Part shown: piece by piece, positions 8,537 through 16,488 of the stretch
Layout: the number at the start of each line of letters is the position of its first letter
Position numbering within the stretch: position 1 is the stretch's first letter
Source of the DNA: Crenalkalicoccus roseus
GTDB taxonomy: Bacteria; Pseudomonadota; Alphaproteobacteria; Acetobacterales; Acetobacteraceae
Assembly: GCF_004761865.1 (NCBI RefSeq)
Contig: NZ_SJDM01000007.1
Location: 1 to 64,000, forward strand
Reading direction: 5' to 3'
Length of the DNA stretch: 64,000 bases
The notes under the pieces: model-generated
What the model was told of the DNA's origin: nothing
Database searches by the model: none
The model's input: the letters and a program-made list of their open reading frames with translations, nothing else
Position numbers and translations under genes: made by a program

Positions 8537-8683
8537 CGGAACTCTCCCTTGGCGGCAGCTTTCCACGGCCTTCTACCGGCACCGCCGCGCAGGGTGAAGT
8601 CCGTCGCGCCATCGCTCGCCGCGGTTGTGCCGGCGCGGCGGCCGGCGGTTCCCGCCTCGGCGCGGCCGGGATAGGCTCGCGCC

Positions 8684-9799
8684 ATGTCCGAGGAAGAGCC
8701 GATCCCGCCCGCCCACCCGGCGCCCTGGCCGGAACGGCCCGCCGCCGAGGCGGGCCTCGATCCCGACCGTCTGGCGGAGGCCGTGGCCTTCGCCGAGTCG
8801 CACGAGACCCCCTGGCCGCGCGACCTGCGCGCCCAGCTGGAGAACCGGCATTTCGAGCCGCCGCCGCACAACGCCATCATCGGCCCCGTGGCGCCGCGCG
8901 GCGGGCCGAACGGGCTGATCCTGCGCCACGGCCGCCTGGTCGCCCGCTGGGGCGACACGCGCCGGGTGGACATGACCTTCAGCGTCACGAAATCCTACCT
9001 GGCGATGCTGGCGGGCCTCGCCCTCGCCGACGGGCTGATCCCCGACCTCGACGCGCGCGTGGCGGAGACGGTGCAAGACGGCGGCTTCGAGGGGCCGCAG
9101 AACGGCGCCATCACCTGGCGGCACCTGCTGCAGAACACCTCCGAGTGGGAGGGCACGCTGTTCGGCAAGAGCGACGTCATCGACCGCGGCCGCGACCTGG
9201 CGCTGGAGGGGCGCGGGCCGAAGGGGTTCGAGCGGCCCCTGCGGCCGCCCGGCACCTACTGGGAGTACAACGACGTCCGGGTGAACCGCCTCTCCCTCGC
9301 CCTGCTGCGCCGCTTCGGCCGCGCGCTGCCGGAGGTGTTCGCGGAACGGATCATGCGCCCCATCGGCGCCTCCGCCGACTGGTCCTGGCATGGCTACGAG
9401 ACCTCCTGGGTCGAGGTGGAGGGGCGCCGGGTGCAGAGCGTCTCGGGCGGCGGCCACTGGGGCGGGGGCGTGTTCATCCACGCCGAGGACCAGGCGCGCC
9501 TCGGGCTGATGGCGCTGCGCGGCGGGCGCTGGGGGGAGCGGCGGATCCTGCCCGAGGGCTGGGTCGCCGCCTGCCGCACCCCCTGCGACCTCAACCCGCA
9601 TTACGGGCTGCTGTGGTGGCTGAACACCGGGCGGAGCAAGTGGCCCTCGGCCAGCGCCGCCTCGGCCTGCTTCGTCGGCGCCGGCGGCAACGTCACCTGG
9701 ATGGATCCGGAGCACGACCTGGTGGCGGTGGCGCGCTGGCTCGATCCCGCGCATCTCGACGGCTTCATGGCCAGGGTGACGGGCGCGGTCCGCGGCTGA
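8684..9799 (+). CDS. Serine hydrolase, beta-lactamase (class C / esterase) family
   Basis: 371 residues, no signal peptide, so probably cytoplasmic. The class C beta-lactamase/EstB fold is recognised from the SxxK nucleophile motif Ser100-Val-Thr-Lys103 (in MTFSVTKSYLAMLAGLA), the second motif around Tyr195 (EYND), and the glycine-rich GAGGN near residue 325. Members are esterases, D-aminopeptidases or transpeptidase relatives; true beta-lactamase activity is unlikely without export. It stands alone, divergent from the FkbM gene and convergent with the unknown-function gene that ends at 9832. Confidence 0.85.
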   Translation: MSEEEPIPPAHPAPWPERPAAEAGLDPDRLAEAVAFAESHETPWPRDLRAQLENRHFEPPPHNAIIGPVAPRGGPNGLILRHGRLVARWGDTRRVDMTFSVTKSYLAMLAGLALADGLIPDLDARVAETVQDGGFEGPQNGAITWRHLLQNTSEWEGTLFGKSDVIDRGRDLALEGRGPKGFERPLRPPGTYWEYNDVRVNRLSLALLRRFGRALPEVFAERIMRPIGASADWSWHGYETSWVEVEGRRVQSVSGGGHWGGGVFIHAEDQARLGLMALRGGRWGERRILPEGWVAACRTPCDLNPHYGLLWWLNTGRSKWPSASAASACFVGAGGNVTWMDPEHDLVAVARWLDPAHLDGFMARVTGAVRG

Positions 9800-9831
9800 G
9801 CGTTTTCCGGCCCCACCCTCCGCCGCCCGCC

Positions 9832-11259
9832 CTATGCGGCGCGGCGGCTGGCCCCGGCCGCGGCCTCGAGGCCGTGGAACCGCACCTCCGGGAAGCGGTG
9901 GCCGTGACGGTCGAGGAAGTCGAGGAACCGCCCGATGCCGAGCGGACCCGGAATCGGGTAGCGCGCCGGCAGGCGCTCGAGCGCGTCGTGGAAGCGGGTC
10001 AGCACGGCGAAGTCGCGCGGATACTCCCGCTCGTCCACGCCGAGGAAGCGGCCGGCGCGCCGCGCATGGCCGAGGAGGCGCCGCCAGCGCCCGATCGGCG
10101 GCAGGCCGACGCACTCCACCCCGTGGGCGAACAGCGTCAGGTTGATCTCGTCGAAGGGCTCGGCGGCCCTCAGGTAGCGCTCCGCCGCCTCGGCCGAGGG
10201 CTCCATGTTGAACTTCATCCAGAAGGGCGCGCTGCCGGTGCGCAGCGCCAGCAGCGGGTCGAGCAGGATGAAGCTCTCGATCAGCAGCCGGCTGGCAGGG
10301 ATGCGCCGCTCCCGGTACCACCAGCGGTACAGCTCCGCAACCAGGGGGCTCGGATCCTCCGGCTCGTCGAAGACGATGCGCGCGACGCGGTAGCCGTGCG
10401 CGGCGGCGAAGCGCTCGATGTCCTCGCCGAGGCGCGGCTCGAAGCCCCATTCGGCCTCCGGCGCCTCCTCGGTCGGCGCCGGCGGATCCCAGCGGCGGCG
10501 GTGGGAGCCGTAGCGCGCGAGATACTCCTCGACGCGCGGGCCGCCGTGCAGGAACTCCTCCGGCGTCGCCCCGCCGAGGGCGCCGAACTGGAAGACGTGG
10601 CGGTCGGAGAGGCGGGTGACGGGGAAGCGCCGGCGGCAGTCGCTGACGATGATGGTCCCCCCCGGCGGCAGCACGCGCTGCAGGAACGCCTCGTAGGCGG
10701 GGCCGAGGCGCAGCCGCTTGACCCGGAAGTAGGTCATCAGGTGCAGCATCAGCCGGTCCTGGTTCGGGTCGTGCATGTGGTGGAGCTGCAGGTCCGGGTT
10801 GTGCGCCAGCAGCCGCCGCCCCGGCTCCAGCCCGCTCTCCAGCCCCTCTTTCGCGTCGTCCGGATGCACCTCCGTCTGCCGTACCGGGATGAACAGGGTC
10901 TGCGGCAGCCAGGGCAGGCCGAGGGCGCAGCAGAGATGCACCAGCGCCCCGCTCGCCGAGCCGACCACCACCGCCGGGTAGGGGCGCTGCGGGTAGAGCC
11001 CCGTCGCCCAGCGCGCCAGCGCCTCCGAATCCACGTTGTCGGTGTTGCGCTCGAGGATCGCCTCGCCGACGCCGCCGACGGCGTAGAGCGCCTCCCGCGC
11101 GCGCCGCGGCAGCAGGTTGGCGAGCGGCACCACGCGCTTGAGGGGGCGGGGCAGGCCGAGGGCGGGGATGTCCTTGCCCTTCAGGAAGCGCGCCGTGGCG
11201 CGCAGCATGGCGCTGCCGGAGTCGAAATTGGCGATGTAGCCGGGCGGCATCGGCCTCAT
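9832..11259 (-). CDS. Protein of unknown function, 475 aa, coupled to hydrolase and SDR
   Basis: I do not recognise a family. The protein has no signal peptide and no obvious membrane segment. Notable stretches are VVVGSASGALVHLCCALGLP (about 95-115, a Gly/Ser loop before a hydrophobic helix), LLAHNPDLQLHHMHDPNQDR (about 150-170), GGTIIVSDCRRRFPVTRLSD (about 200-220) and LGIGRFLDFLDRHGHRFPEV near the end. The central GGTIIVSDCRR after a conserved-looking strand is faintly like the strand-4 region of a Rossmann methyltransferase, but no SAM motif I is evident. The ATG at 11259 overlaps the TGA of the upstream hydrolase by four bases (ATGA), so the two are translationally coupled. Length and context suggest a cytoplasmic enzyme working with the SDR and the hydrolase. 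Confidence 0.7.
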   Translation of the reverse strand: MRPMPPGYIANFDSGSAMLRATARFLKGKDIPALGLPRPLKRVVPLANLLPRRAREALYAVGGVGEAILERNTDNVDSEALARWATGLYPQRPYPAVVVGSASGALVHLCCALGLPWLPQTLFIPVRQTEVHPDDAKEGLESGLEPGRRLLAHNPDLQLHHMHDPNQDRLMLHLMTYFRVKRLRLGPAYEAFLQRVLPPGGTIIVSDCRRRFPVTRLSDRHVFQFGALGGATPEEFLHGGPRVEEYLARYGSHRRRWDPPAPTEEAPEAEWGFEPRLGEDIERFAAAHGYRVARIVFDEPEDPSPLVAELYRWWYRERRIPASRLLIESFILLDPLLALRTGSAPFWMKFNMEPSAEAAERYLRAAEPFDEINLTLFAHGVECVGLPPIGRWRRLLGHARRAGRFLGVDEREYPRDFAVLTRFHDALERLPARYPIPGPLGIGRFLDFLDRHGHRFPEVRFHGLEAAAGASRRAA

Positions 11260-12083
11260 GCGGCTCTCCCCTGCGCTGCCCCGCCGGCGGCGGGCGGGAG
11301 GTCGAGAAGGAAGGCCCGCGCCACGCGCGCGAGCTCGAGGGCGCTGGCGGAAATCATCTGGTGCGCGGCGCCGGGGATGACGCGGCAGGCGCCGCGCGGC
11401 GCCGCCCGCGCCAGGCGCTCGCACCACCCGGGCGGGGCGATCGGGTCGCGCGAGCCGCCGACCACCAGCACCGGCACGGAGACGCCGAGGATCCGCTCCT
11501 CGATGCGGTGGCGGCGCATCTCGTTCTGGGTGAACCGGCCGCGGAAGGGGCTGGTGCGGAGCTGGTCGAGCAGGCCGGTGCGCCATTCCCGCGCCCAGTC
11601 CAGCAGGCCGCGGGCGGCGAGGCGCGGTCCGCTCTCGCGCAGCTCGGGCGGCGCGGTCGGTCCCTGCAGCACCAGGGCGCGGACCAGCTCCGGGTGGCGC
11701 AGCGCGCACTCCACGGCGATCTGGCAGCCGTAGGAGTTGCCGAGCAGCGCCGCCGGCGCCATGCCCTCCGCGCGCATCCAGGCGGCGAGCGCGTCGGCGA
11801 GGCCGCCCGTGTCCAGCGGCCGTTCCGGCGCGTCGGAGCGGCCGAAGCCCGGCAGGTCGGGGCAGGCGGCGGGGAAGTCGCGCCCCAGCCGCTCCAGCAG
11901 GGGCACGAAATAGAGGCTGGAGATGACGAGCCCCTGCGCCATCACCACCGGCACGCGCCCGGGCGGCGGCGCGCCCGCGGCGATGCGGGCGTGCATCCGC
12001 CATGGCCCCGCCTGCCGCCGGGCGCTGCGGAGCGGCACCAGCCGCTCCCGTCCCTTCGCCCGCCCGCCGAGCAGCGCCAGCAT
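11256..12083 (-). CDS. Alpha/beta hydrolase
   Basis: 275 residues from ATG at 12083, chosen because GAGGG precedes it 11-14 bases past the SDR stop; the longer upstream frame is low-complexity Arg/Ala. The alpha/beta hydrolase fold shows an oxyanion region VVMAQGLVISS (47-57), CPDLPGFGRSD (74-84), the nucleophile elbow GNSYG with Ser117, the acid in VGGSRDPIAPP and the His in GAAHQM. Substrate unknown. It sits in the middle of a three-gene set, SDR, hydrolase, unknown, with the last two overlapping by four bases. Confidence 0.85.
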   Translation of the reverse strand: MLALLGGRAKGRERLVPLRSARRQAGPWRMHARIAAGAPPPGRVPVVMAQGLVISSLYFVPLLERLGRDFPAACPDLPGFGRSDAPERPLDTGGLADALAAWMRAEGMAPAALLGNSYGCQIAVECALRHPELVRALVLQGPTAPPELRESGPRLAARGLLDWAREWRTGLLDQLRTSPFRGRFTQNEMRRHRIEERILGVSVPVLVVGGSRDPIAPPGWCERLARAAPRGACRVIPGAAHQMISASALELARVARAFLLDLPPAAGGAAQGRAA

Positions 12084-12094
12084 CGCCCGCGCCC

Positions 12095-13183
12095 TCAGTA
12101 GGGGAGCAGCCGGCCGGCCCAGGCGGCGCGCCGGCGCCAGGGCATTGCCCGCGCCAGCAGCCCCCGCGGGCGCCGGCGCGGCAGCCAGCCGCCCCGGTGC
12201 CCGCCGCCAGTGCCGAGGGCAAGGGCGAGGGGCACCGCCGCCAGCAGCAGCGCCGCCGCGCCGGCGAGCGCCGCCCCGCCGCCGCGCGGCGCGGTCTCGC
12301 GCGCCTGCCAGCCGCCGGTGATGCGGGCCCATTCGGGCATCGGCTCGAACAGGTTGCCGCGGGTCGGCGGCGCCGGCGTGTCGCCGAGGTGCTGGCTGTC
12401 CACGTTGCGCGCCATCACCGCGTCCACGGCGGCGGGCGCGAGGTGGCGGGCGGCGGCCATGACGCGGCCGGCGCGGCCGACGAAGACCTCGCGCCGCGGG
12501 TGGCGCACCAGGCCGAGGATCGCCGCCGCCACCTCGGTCGGCGGGATCACCGGCGGCATCGCCTTCACGGCGCGGCCGGTGTAGTTGGCCGCCTCCTGGA
12601 ACAGGGGCGTGTCTATGGTCGCCGGCAGGACGGTGCAGACATGGATGTGCCGCGCGTCGCGCAGCTCCTGCCGCCAGCAGTCGGACAGCGCGCGGATCGC
12701 CGCCTTCGAGGCGACGTAGGCGCTGGTGTAGGGCTGCGGCACATGGGCGACGATCGAGGAGAGGTTCACCAGGACGCCGTGCCCCTGCTCGCGGAAGAAG
12801 GGGATCACGCTGCGCGCGCCGTTCACCGTGCCGAGGATGTTGGTGCGGATCACCTCGTCATAGGCTTCCGGGGGCGTCTCCTCGACGCGGCCGAACAGGG
12901 TGACGGCGGCGTTGTTCACCCAGACGTCGATGCGGCCGAAATGGGCGATGGCCTTCTGCGCGAGGGCGCGGACCTCCGCCTCCTCCCGCACGTCGGTCGG
13001 CACCGCGAGCGCCCGGCCGCCGTCGCGGCGGCACTCCTCCGCCAGCAGCTCCAGCGCCTCCCGCCGGCGCGCGGCGAGCACGAGGGCGGCGCCCCTGCCG
13101 GCGAAGGCACGGGCGGTGGCGCGGCCGATGCCGCTCGACGCGCCGGTGATGACCACCACGCTGTCCCGGATGGATGGGCGCAT
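12095..13183 (-). CDS. SDR family oxidoreductase with hydrophobic, Arg-rich C-terminal extension
   Basis: 362 residues, about 100 longer than a classical short-chain dehydrogenase. NAD(P)-binding TGASSGIG is at residues 13-20, NNAA at 90-93, and the catalytic Ser142/143, Tyr156 and Lys160 lie in LSSIVAHVPQPYTSAYVASK. After the usual end there is a linker, then a hydrophobic segment (about 304-324) and a tail with many Arg and Trp. This suggests membrane tethering with the tail in the cytoplasm. Similar long SDRs act on lipid or aromatic substrates, but the substrate here is unknown. First gene of the set with the hydrolase and the unknown-function gene. Confidence 0.86.
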   Translation of the reverse strand: MRPSIRDSVVVITGASSGIGRATARAFAGRGAALVLAARRREALELLAEECRRDGGRALAVPTDVREEAEVRALAQKAIAHFGRIDVWVNNAAVTLFGRVEETPPEAYDEVIRTNILGTVNGARSVIPFFREQGHGVLVNLSSIVAHVPQPYTSAYVASKAAIRALSDCWRQELRDARHIHVCTVLPATIDTPLFQEAANYTGRAVKAMPPVIPPTEVAAAILGLVRHPRREVFVGRAGRVMAAARHLAPAAVDAVMARNVDSQHLGDTPAPPTRGNLFEPMPEWARITGGWQARETAPRGGGAALAGAAALLLAAVPLALALGTGGGHRGGWLPRRRPRGLLARAMPWRRRAAWAGRLLPY

Positions 13184-13325
13184 CGCCTCGGACCTCCTCT
13201 GCGGTGCGGGGCGCCGCCCGGGGATGCGCCCCGGCTGGGCGCGAGGGGCGCCGGTGGGCCATGAACCATGACAGGCGGTTCATGTTCCCTCGCGACTTGG
13301 TGGGGAGGGGGGTCCGCGGCTCCGC

Positions 13326-13871
13326 TCAGGCCGGCAGGGGGTATTTGCGGAGATAGGGCATGTAGCTCTCCTCCACGTCGATCTCGAAGGTGGCGAGCAG
13401 CCGCACCACGGCGCAGTAGAAGGTGGCGGTGACCACCAGATCCATCAGCGCGGCGTCGTCCAGGTGCCGGCGCAGGGCGGCGAAGGTTCCGGCCGACATG
13501 GCGCCCTCGTAGATCTCGCGCGTCCCCTGCAGCACCAGCTTCGCCGCCGGCTCGAGCGCGTTCGGCCTGCCTTCGCTGTCGGCGATCAGCGCCTCGATGT
13601 CGGCATCGGTGACGCCGAAATCGTAGCCGATCTTGATGTGGTGCGACCATTCGTAGGGCGAGCGCGCCTGCCAGCCGACCTGCAGGATGGCCAGTTCGCG
13701 CAGCCGCGGATCCAGCCTGGTGTGGTGGCGGATGTACTGGCCGAGGGTGCCGAAGGCGCGGGCCGCCTCGGGGTTGTGGACCAACACGCGGTGCAGGTTG
13801 ATGTTGCGGGCGAGCAGCCCCTGGTCCTCGGGCTTCAGGTCGGCGGCGTCGAGATAGGGCAGCCTGGCCAT
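13326..13871 (-). CDS. Carboxymuconolactone decarboxylase family protein
   Basis: 181 residues of the AhpD/CMD fold. The family pattern is visible: RLRELAILQVGWQARSPYEW (about 80-99), HHIKIGYDFGVTDADIEAL, and a later helix DAALMDLVVTATFYCAVVRL. The AhpD-type redox CxxC is absent; the corresponding place reads RSPYEWSHH, as in gamma-carboxymuconolactone-decarboxylase-like and unknown-function members. It may be a peroxidase-type or decarboxylase protein; the substrate is unclear. The gene is divergent from the DUF445 gene. Confidence 0.85.
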   Translation of the reverse strand: MARLPYLDAADLKPEDQGLLARNINLHRVLVHNPEAARAFGTLGQYIRHHTRLDPRLRELAILQVGWQARSPYEWSHHIKIGYDFGVTDADIEALIADSEGRPNALEPAAKLVLQGTREIYEGAMSAGTFAALRRHLDDAALMDLVVTATFYCAVVRLLATFEIDVEESYMPYLRKYPLPA

Positions 13872-13936
13872 CGGATCGTCCTCGCTGGTCTGTCGCTTCG
13901 GGGGCGGCGCCGGCGGGCCGCGCCGCCTGGCGAGCC

Positions 13937-13949
13937 TGTGACGATCACA
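13937..13949. promoter_or_regulatory. TGTGA-CGA-TCACA palindrome in a 341-bp divergent intergenic region
   Basis: The region 13872-14212 between the divergent CMD-family and DUF445 genes holds no gene I can support. It contains one perfect 13-bp palindrome, TGTGACGATCACA, placed 66 bases upstream of the CMD-family start. It may bind a dimeric regulator; CRP/FNR sites use TGTGA/TCACA half-sites but with a 6-base spacer, so it is not a normal CRP site. Confidence 0.3.
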
Positions 13950-14212
13950 TGGCCGCTGGCGAACCGCCGCGTGCCGCCTTCCTCCCCGGGCGAGAGCCTA
14001 GCGCCTGATCCGCGAAGGCGGGAGCGCCTGCGGCGGCGAACCGGCCGCCCGATGAAGGGCGGAGGGCCGGAGGCGTGCCTTCGCGCGGCGTGCAAAGGCA
14101 TGGCGCCCTCGTCATGGGCGGGCGCGGCGGAGCGGATGGCGCGCCCGTGCGCCGGAAGGGAGTGGCCGGGCGCCCTCGTCAGGCGCCCCCGCCGCCCCTA
14201 GCTTCCGCCGTC

Positions 14213-15493
14213 ATGCACGGCCCCCTCCCGACCGATCCCGACGCCCCGCTGCGGGCGGCCCTGGCCCGCCATCGCGCCATCGCGACCCTGCTCCTCCTGG
14301 TGATGGCGGGGCTGATGCTCGGCTCCTACGCGCTGCCTCCGGGCTACTGGACCGACCTGCTGCAGGCCGCGGCCAAGGCCGGCGTGGTCGGCGGCCTCGC
14401 GGACTGGTTCGCGGTGACGGCGCTGTTCCGCCGCCCGCTCGGCCTGCCGATCCCGCACACCGCCATCATCCCGGCGCAGAAGGAGCGGCTGGGCCAGGGT
14501 CTCGGCCGCTTCGTCGCCAACCACGTCTTCACCGAGGCCGAGATCCAGCGGGTGATGGGCAAGCTCGACCTCTCCGGCATCCTGCGCGGCTTCCTCGCCG
14601 ACCCGGTGGCCGCGCGCCCGGCGGCGCAGGCGCTGGCCGCGACCCTGCCGCGGGTGCTGGCGAGCCTGGAGGACGGTCGTGCGCGGCGGCTGATGGGCCG
14701 GCTGCTGCCGCGGCTGGCCGGGGGGCCGGGCGGGGCCCGCATCCTGGCGCGCGCGCTGCGCGCCCTGGTGGAGGGTGGGCGGCACCAGCAGGTCTTCGAC
14801 CTGGCGGTGGCCCAACTCCGCGCCCTGCTCGCCGAGAAGGAGGACCAGCTCCGCACCGCGATCGAGGCGCGGGTGCGGGCCGAGGGCGGGGCGCTGATCG
14901 GCTGGCTGGCCGGTGCCGCCGTGGCGCGGCGCGTGCTCTCCCACGTCAACGCCGAACTCGCCCGCATCGAGCCGACGGATTCCGACCTCCGCGCCGCCTT
15001 CGAGGTCTGGCTGCGCAACGAGATAGACCGGCTGGAGAACGATCCGGAGCGCATCGCCCAGGTCGGGCGGGCGCTGCGTGACGCCCTCTCCCACCCGACC
15101 GTTGCCGCCTGGCTGGCCGATGTCTGGGCCCGGCTGCGCACCGCGCTGGAGGCGGACGCGGCCAATCCGCAGGGGCGGACGGTGGCGCTGCTGGAAGCCG
15201 GCTTTGCCAATGCCGGCCGCCTCCTGGCCGAGGACGAGGCGGCGCGGGCGCGCCTCAACCGCGCCGTGGAGAGCGTGCTGATGACCCTGCTGCCCTCCGC
15301 CCGGCTGCGCCTCGCGGACTTCATCGCCGGTGTGGTGCGCGGCTGGGACACGCGGCAGGTGACCGAGAAGATCGAGCTGCGGGTCGGGCGCGACCTGCAG
15401 TATGTGCGCATGAACGGCACGCTGGTCGGCTTCCTGGTCGGCGGCGTGCTCTACGTGGTGCTGACGGCGGCCTTCGGGCGCGTCGCGTTCTGA
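14213..15493 (+). CDS. DUF445 family membrane protein
   Basis: 426 residues. An N-terminal transmembrane hairpin (LLLVMAGLMLGSYALP, about residues 24-39) is followed by AAAKAGVVGGLADWFAVTAL and LFRRPLGLPIPHTAIIPAQK, which mark DUF445 (YheB/YjiN-like). The rest is a long helical domain, and the last 20 residues form a second membrane segment (VGFLVGGVLYVVLTAAFG). The function of the family is not established; it is an inner-membrane protein. The ATG at 14213 was chosen because the earlier in-frame region is low complexity; no clear ribosome site precedes it. Confidence 0.85.
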   Translation: MHGPLPTDPDAPLRAALARHRAIATLLLLVMAGLMLGSYALPPGYWTDLLQAAAKAGVVGGLADWFAVTALFRRPLGLPIPHTAIIPAQKERLGQGLGRFVANHVFTEAEIQRVMGKLDLSGILRGFLADPVAARPAAQALAATLPRVLASLEDGRARRLMGRLLPRLAGGPGGARILARALRALVEGGRHQQVFDLAVAQLRALLAEKEDQLRTAIEARVRAEGGALIGWLAGAAVARRVLSHVNAELARIEPTDSDLRAAFEVWLRNEIDRLENDPERIAQVGRALRDALSHPTVAAWLADVWARLRTALEADAANPQGRTVALLEAGFANAGRLLAEDEAARARLNRAVESVLMTLLPSARLRLADFIAGVVRGWDTRQVTEKIELRVGRDLQYVRMNGTLVGFLVGGVLYVVLTAAFGRVAF

Positions 15494-15552
15494 ATGGGCG
15501 GGTAGGCAGCAAGCGGCGGGTGCCCTAGCCTGCCGGGGACGAGGAGGAAGCG

Positions 15553-16485
15553 ATGGCGGCCGAGATCGACCAGGCGCTGGGCTTCGCGCCGGATTACGAC
15601 AGCCCGATCCCCTACATGCTGCGCACTCGGGAATATTACCGCGCCATCGGCTACGAGCCCTATCGCTGGGCCCATTACGTCGAGGTGCCGTTCCAGCCGC
15701 TGCGCAGGCCGCTCGCGGAAAGCCGCGTGGCGCTCATCACCACCGCCGCGCCCTACCAGCCGGACAAGGGCGACCAGGGGCCGGGCGCCCCCTACAACGC
15801 CGCCGCGAAGTTCTACCGGGTCTATTCTGGGGACACGGCGCAGGACCACGACCTGCGCATCTCCCACATCGCCTACGACCGCAAGCACACCACCGCCGAG
15901 GACCCGAACACCTGGTTCCCGCTGCCGGCGCTGCGGCGCATGGCCGCGGCGGGGCGGATCGGCGAGGTGGCGCTGCGCTTCCACGGCGCGCCGACCAACC
16001 GCAGCCACCGCCACACCCTGGCCGTGGACTGCCCCGAGATCCTGGCGCGGCTGCGCGAGGACGCCGCCGACGTGGCGGTGCTGGTGCCGAACTGCCCGGT
16101 CTGCCACCAGACCTGCAGCCTGGTCGCGCGGCACCTGGAGGCGAACGGCATCCCGACCGTGGTGATGGGCTGCGCCAAGGACATCGTCGAGCATTGCGGC
16201 GTGCCGCGCTTCCTGTTCAGCGACTTCCCGCTCGGCAACGGCGCCGGCCGCCCGCACGACCGGGAGAGCCAGGACCTGACGCTGGAACTCGCGCTGCGCG
16301 TGCTGGAGGCGGCGCCCGCGCCGCGCACCACCGTGCAGTCGCCGCTGCGCTGGGCGACGGACGGGCGGTGGAAGCTCGACTACCTGAACCTGGAACAGAT
16401 CCCGCCCCAGGAGCTCCAGCGCCTGCGCGAGGAGTTCAGCCGCCAGAAGGAGATCGCGCGCCGCCTCCGCGAGCAGGCCGCCTGA
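15553..16485 (+). CDS. Glycine/sarcosine/betaine reductase component B-like protein (GrdB/PrdB family)
   Basis: 310 residues. It resembles the selenoprotein B family of glycine, betaine and D-proline reductases: VALITTAAPYQPDKGDQG near 60-77, ISHIAYDRKHTTAEDPNTWF near 116-135, and LVPNCPVCHQTCSLVARHLE (177-196) followed by GIPTVVMGCAKDIVEHCGVP. In clostridial GrdB the active residue is a selenocysteine followed by GTC. By spacing to the conserved GIP, Cys181 of the CPVC here occupies that place, with Cys184 and Cys188 close by. So this is a cysteine form in what looks like an aerobe without the other Grd subunits. Its reaction is unknown; reductive C-N or C-X cleavage is a guess from the family. 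The CoA-transferase gene starts 3 bases after the stop. Confidence 0.75.
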   Translation: MAAEIDQALGFAPDYDSPIPYMLRTREYYRAIGYEPYRWAHYVEVPFQPLRRPLAESRVALITTAAPYQPDKGDQGPGAPYNAAAKFYRVYSGDTAQDHDLRISHIAYDRKHTTAEDPNTWFPLPALRRMAAAGRIGEVALRFHGAPTNRSHRHTLAVDCPEILARLREDAADVAVLVPNCPVCHQTCSLVARHLEANGIPTVVMGCAKDIVEHCGVPRFLFSDFPLGNGAGRPHDRESQDLTLELALRVLEAAPAPRTTVQSPLRWATDGRWKLDYLNLEQIPPQELQRLREEFSRQKEIARRLREQAA

Positions 16486-16488
16486 GCC

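Noticed and set aside
4361-8674. 1437-codon open frame on the plus strand
   Set aside because: High GC removes stop codons from antisense frames. It lies opposite rmuC, DedA, GT39 and FkbM genes, is Arg/Gln/Gly-rich, and has no domain or plausible start.
8684-9799. Antibiotic-resistance beta-lactamase
   Set aside because: No signal peptide and only family-level motifs; esterase or peptidase function is more likely.
13937-13949. CRP/FNR binding site
   Set aside because: Half-sites match but the 3-base spacer is not compatible with CRP or FNR, which need six (CRP) or four (FNR, TTGAT-type) bases.
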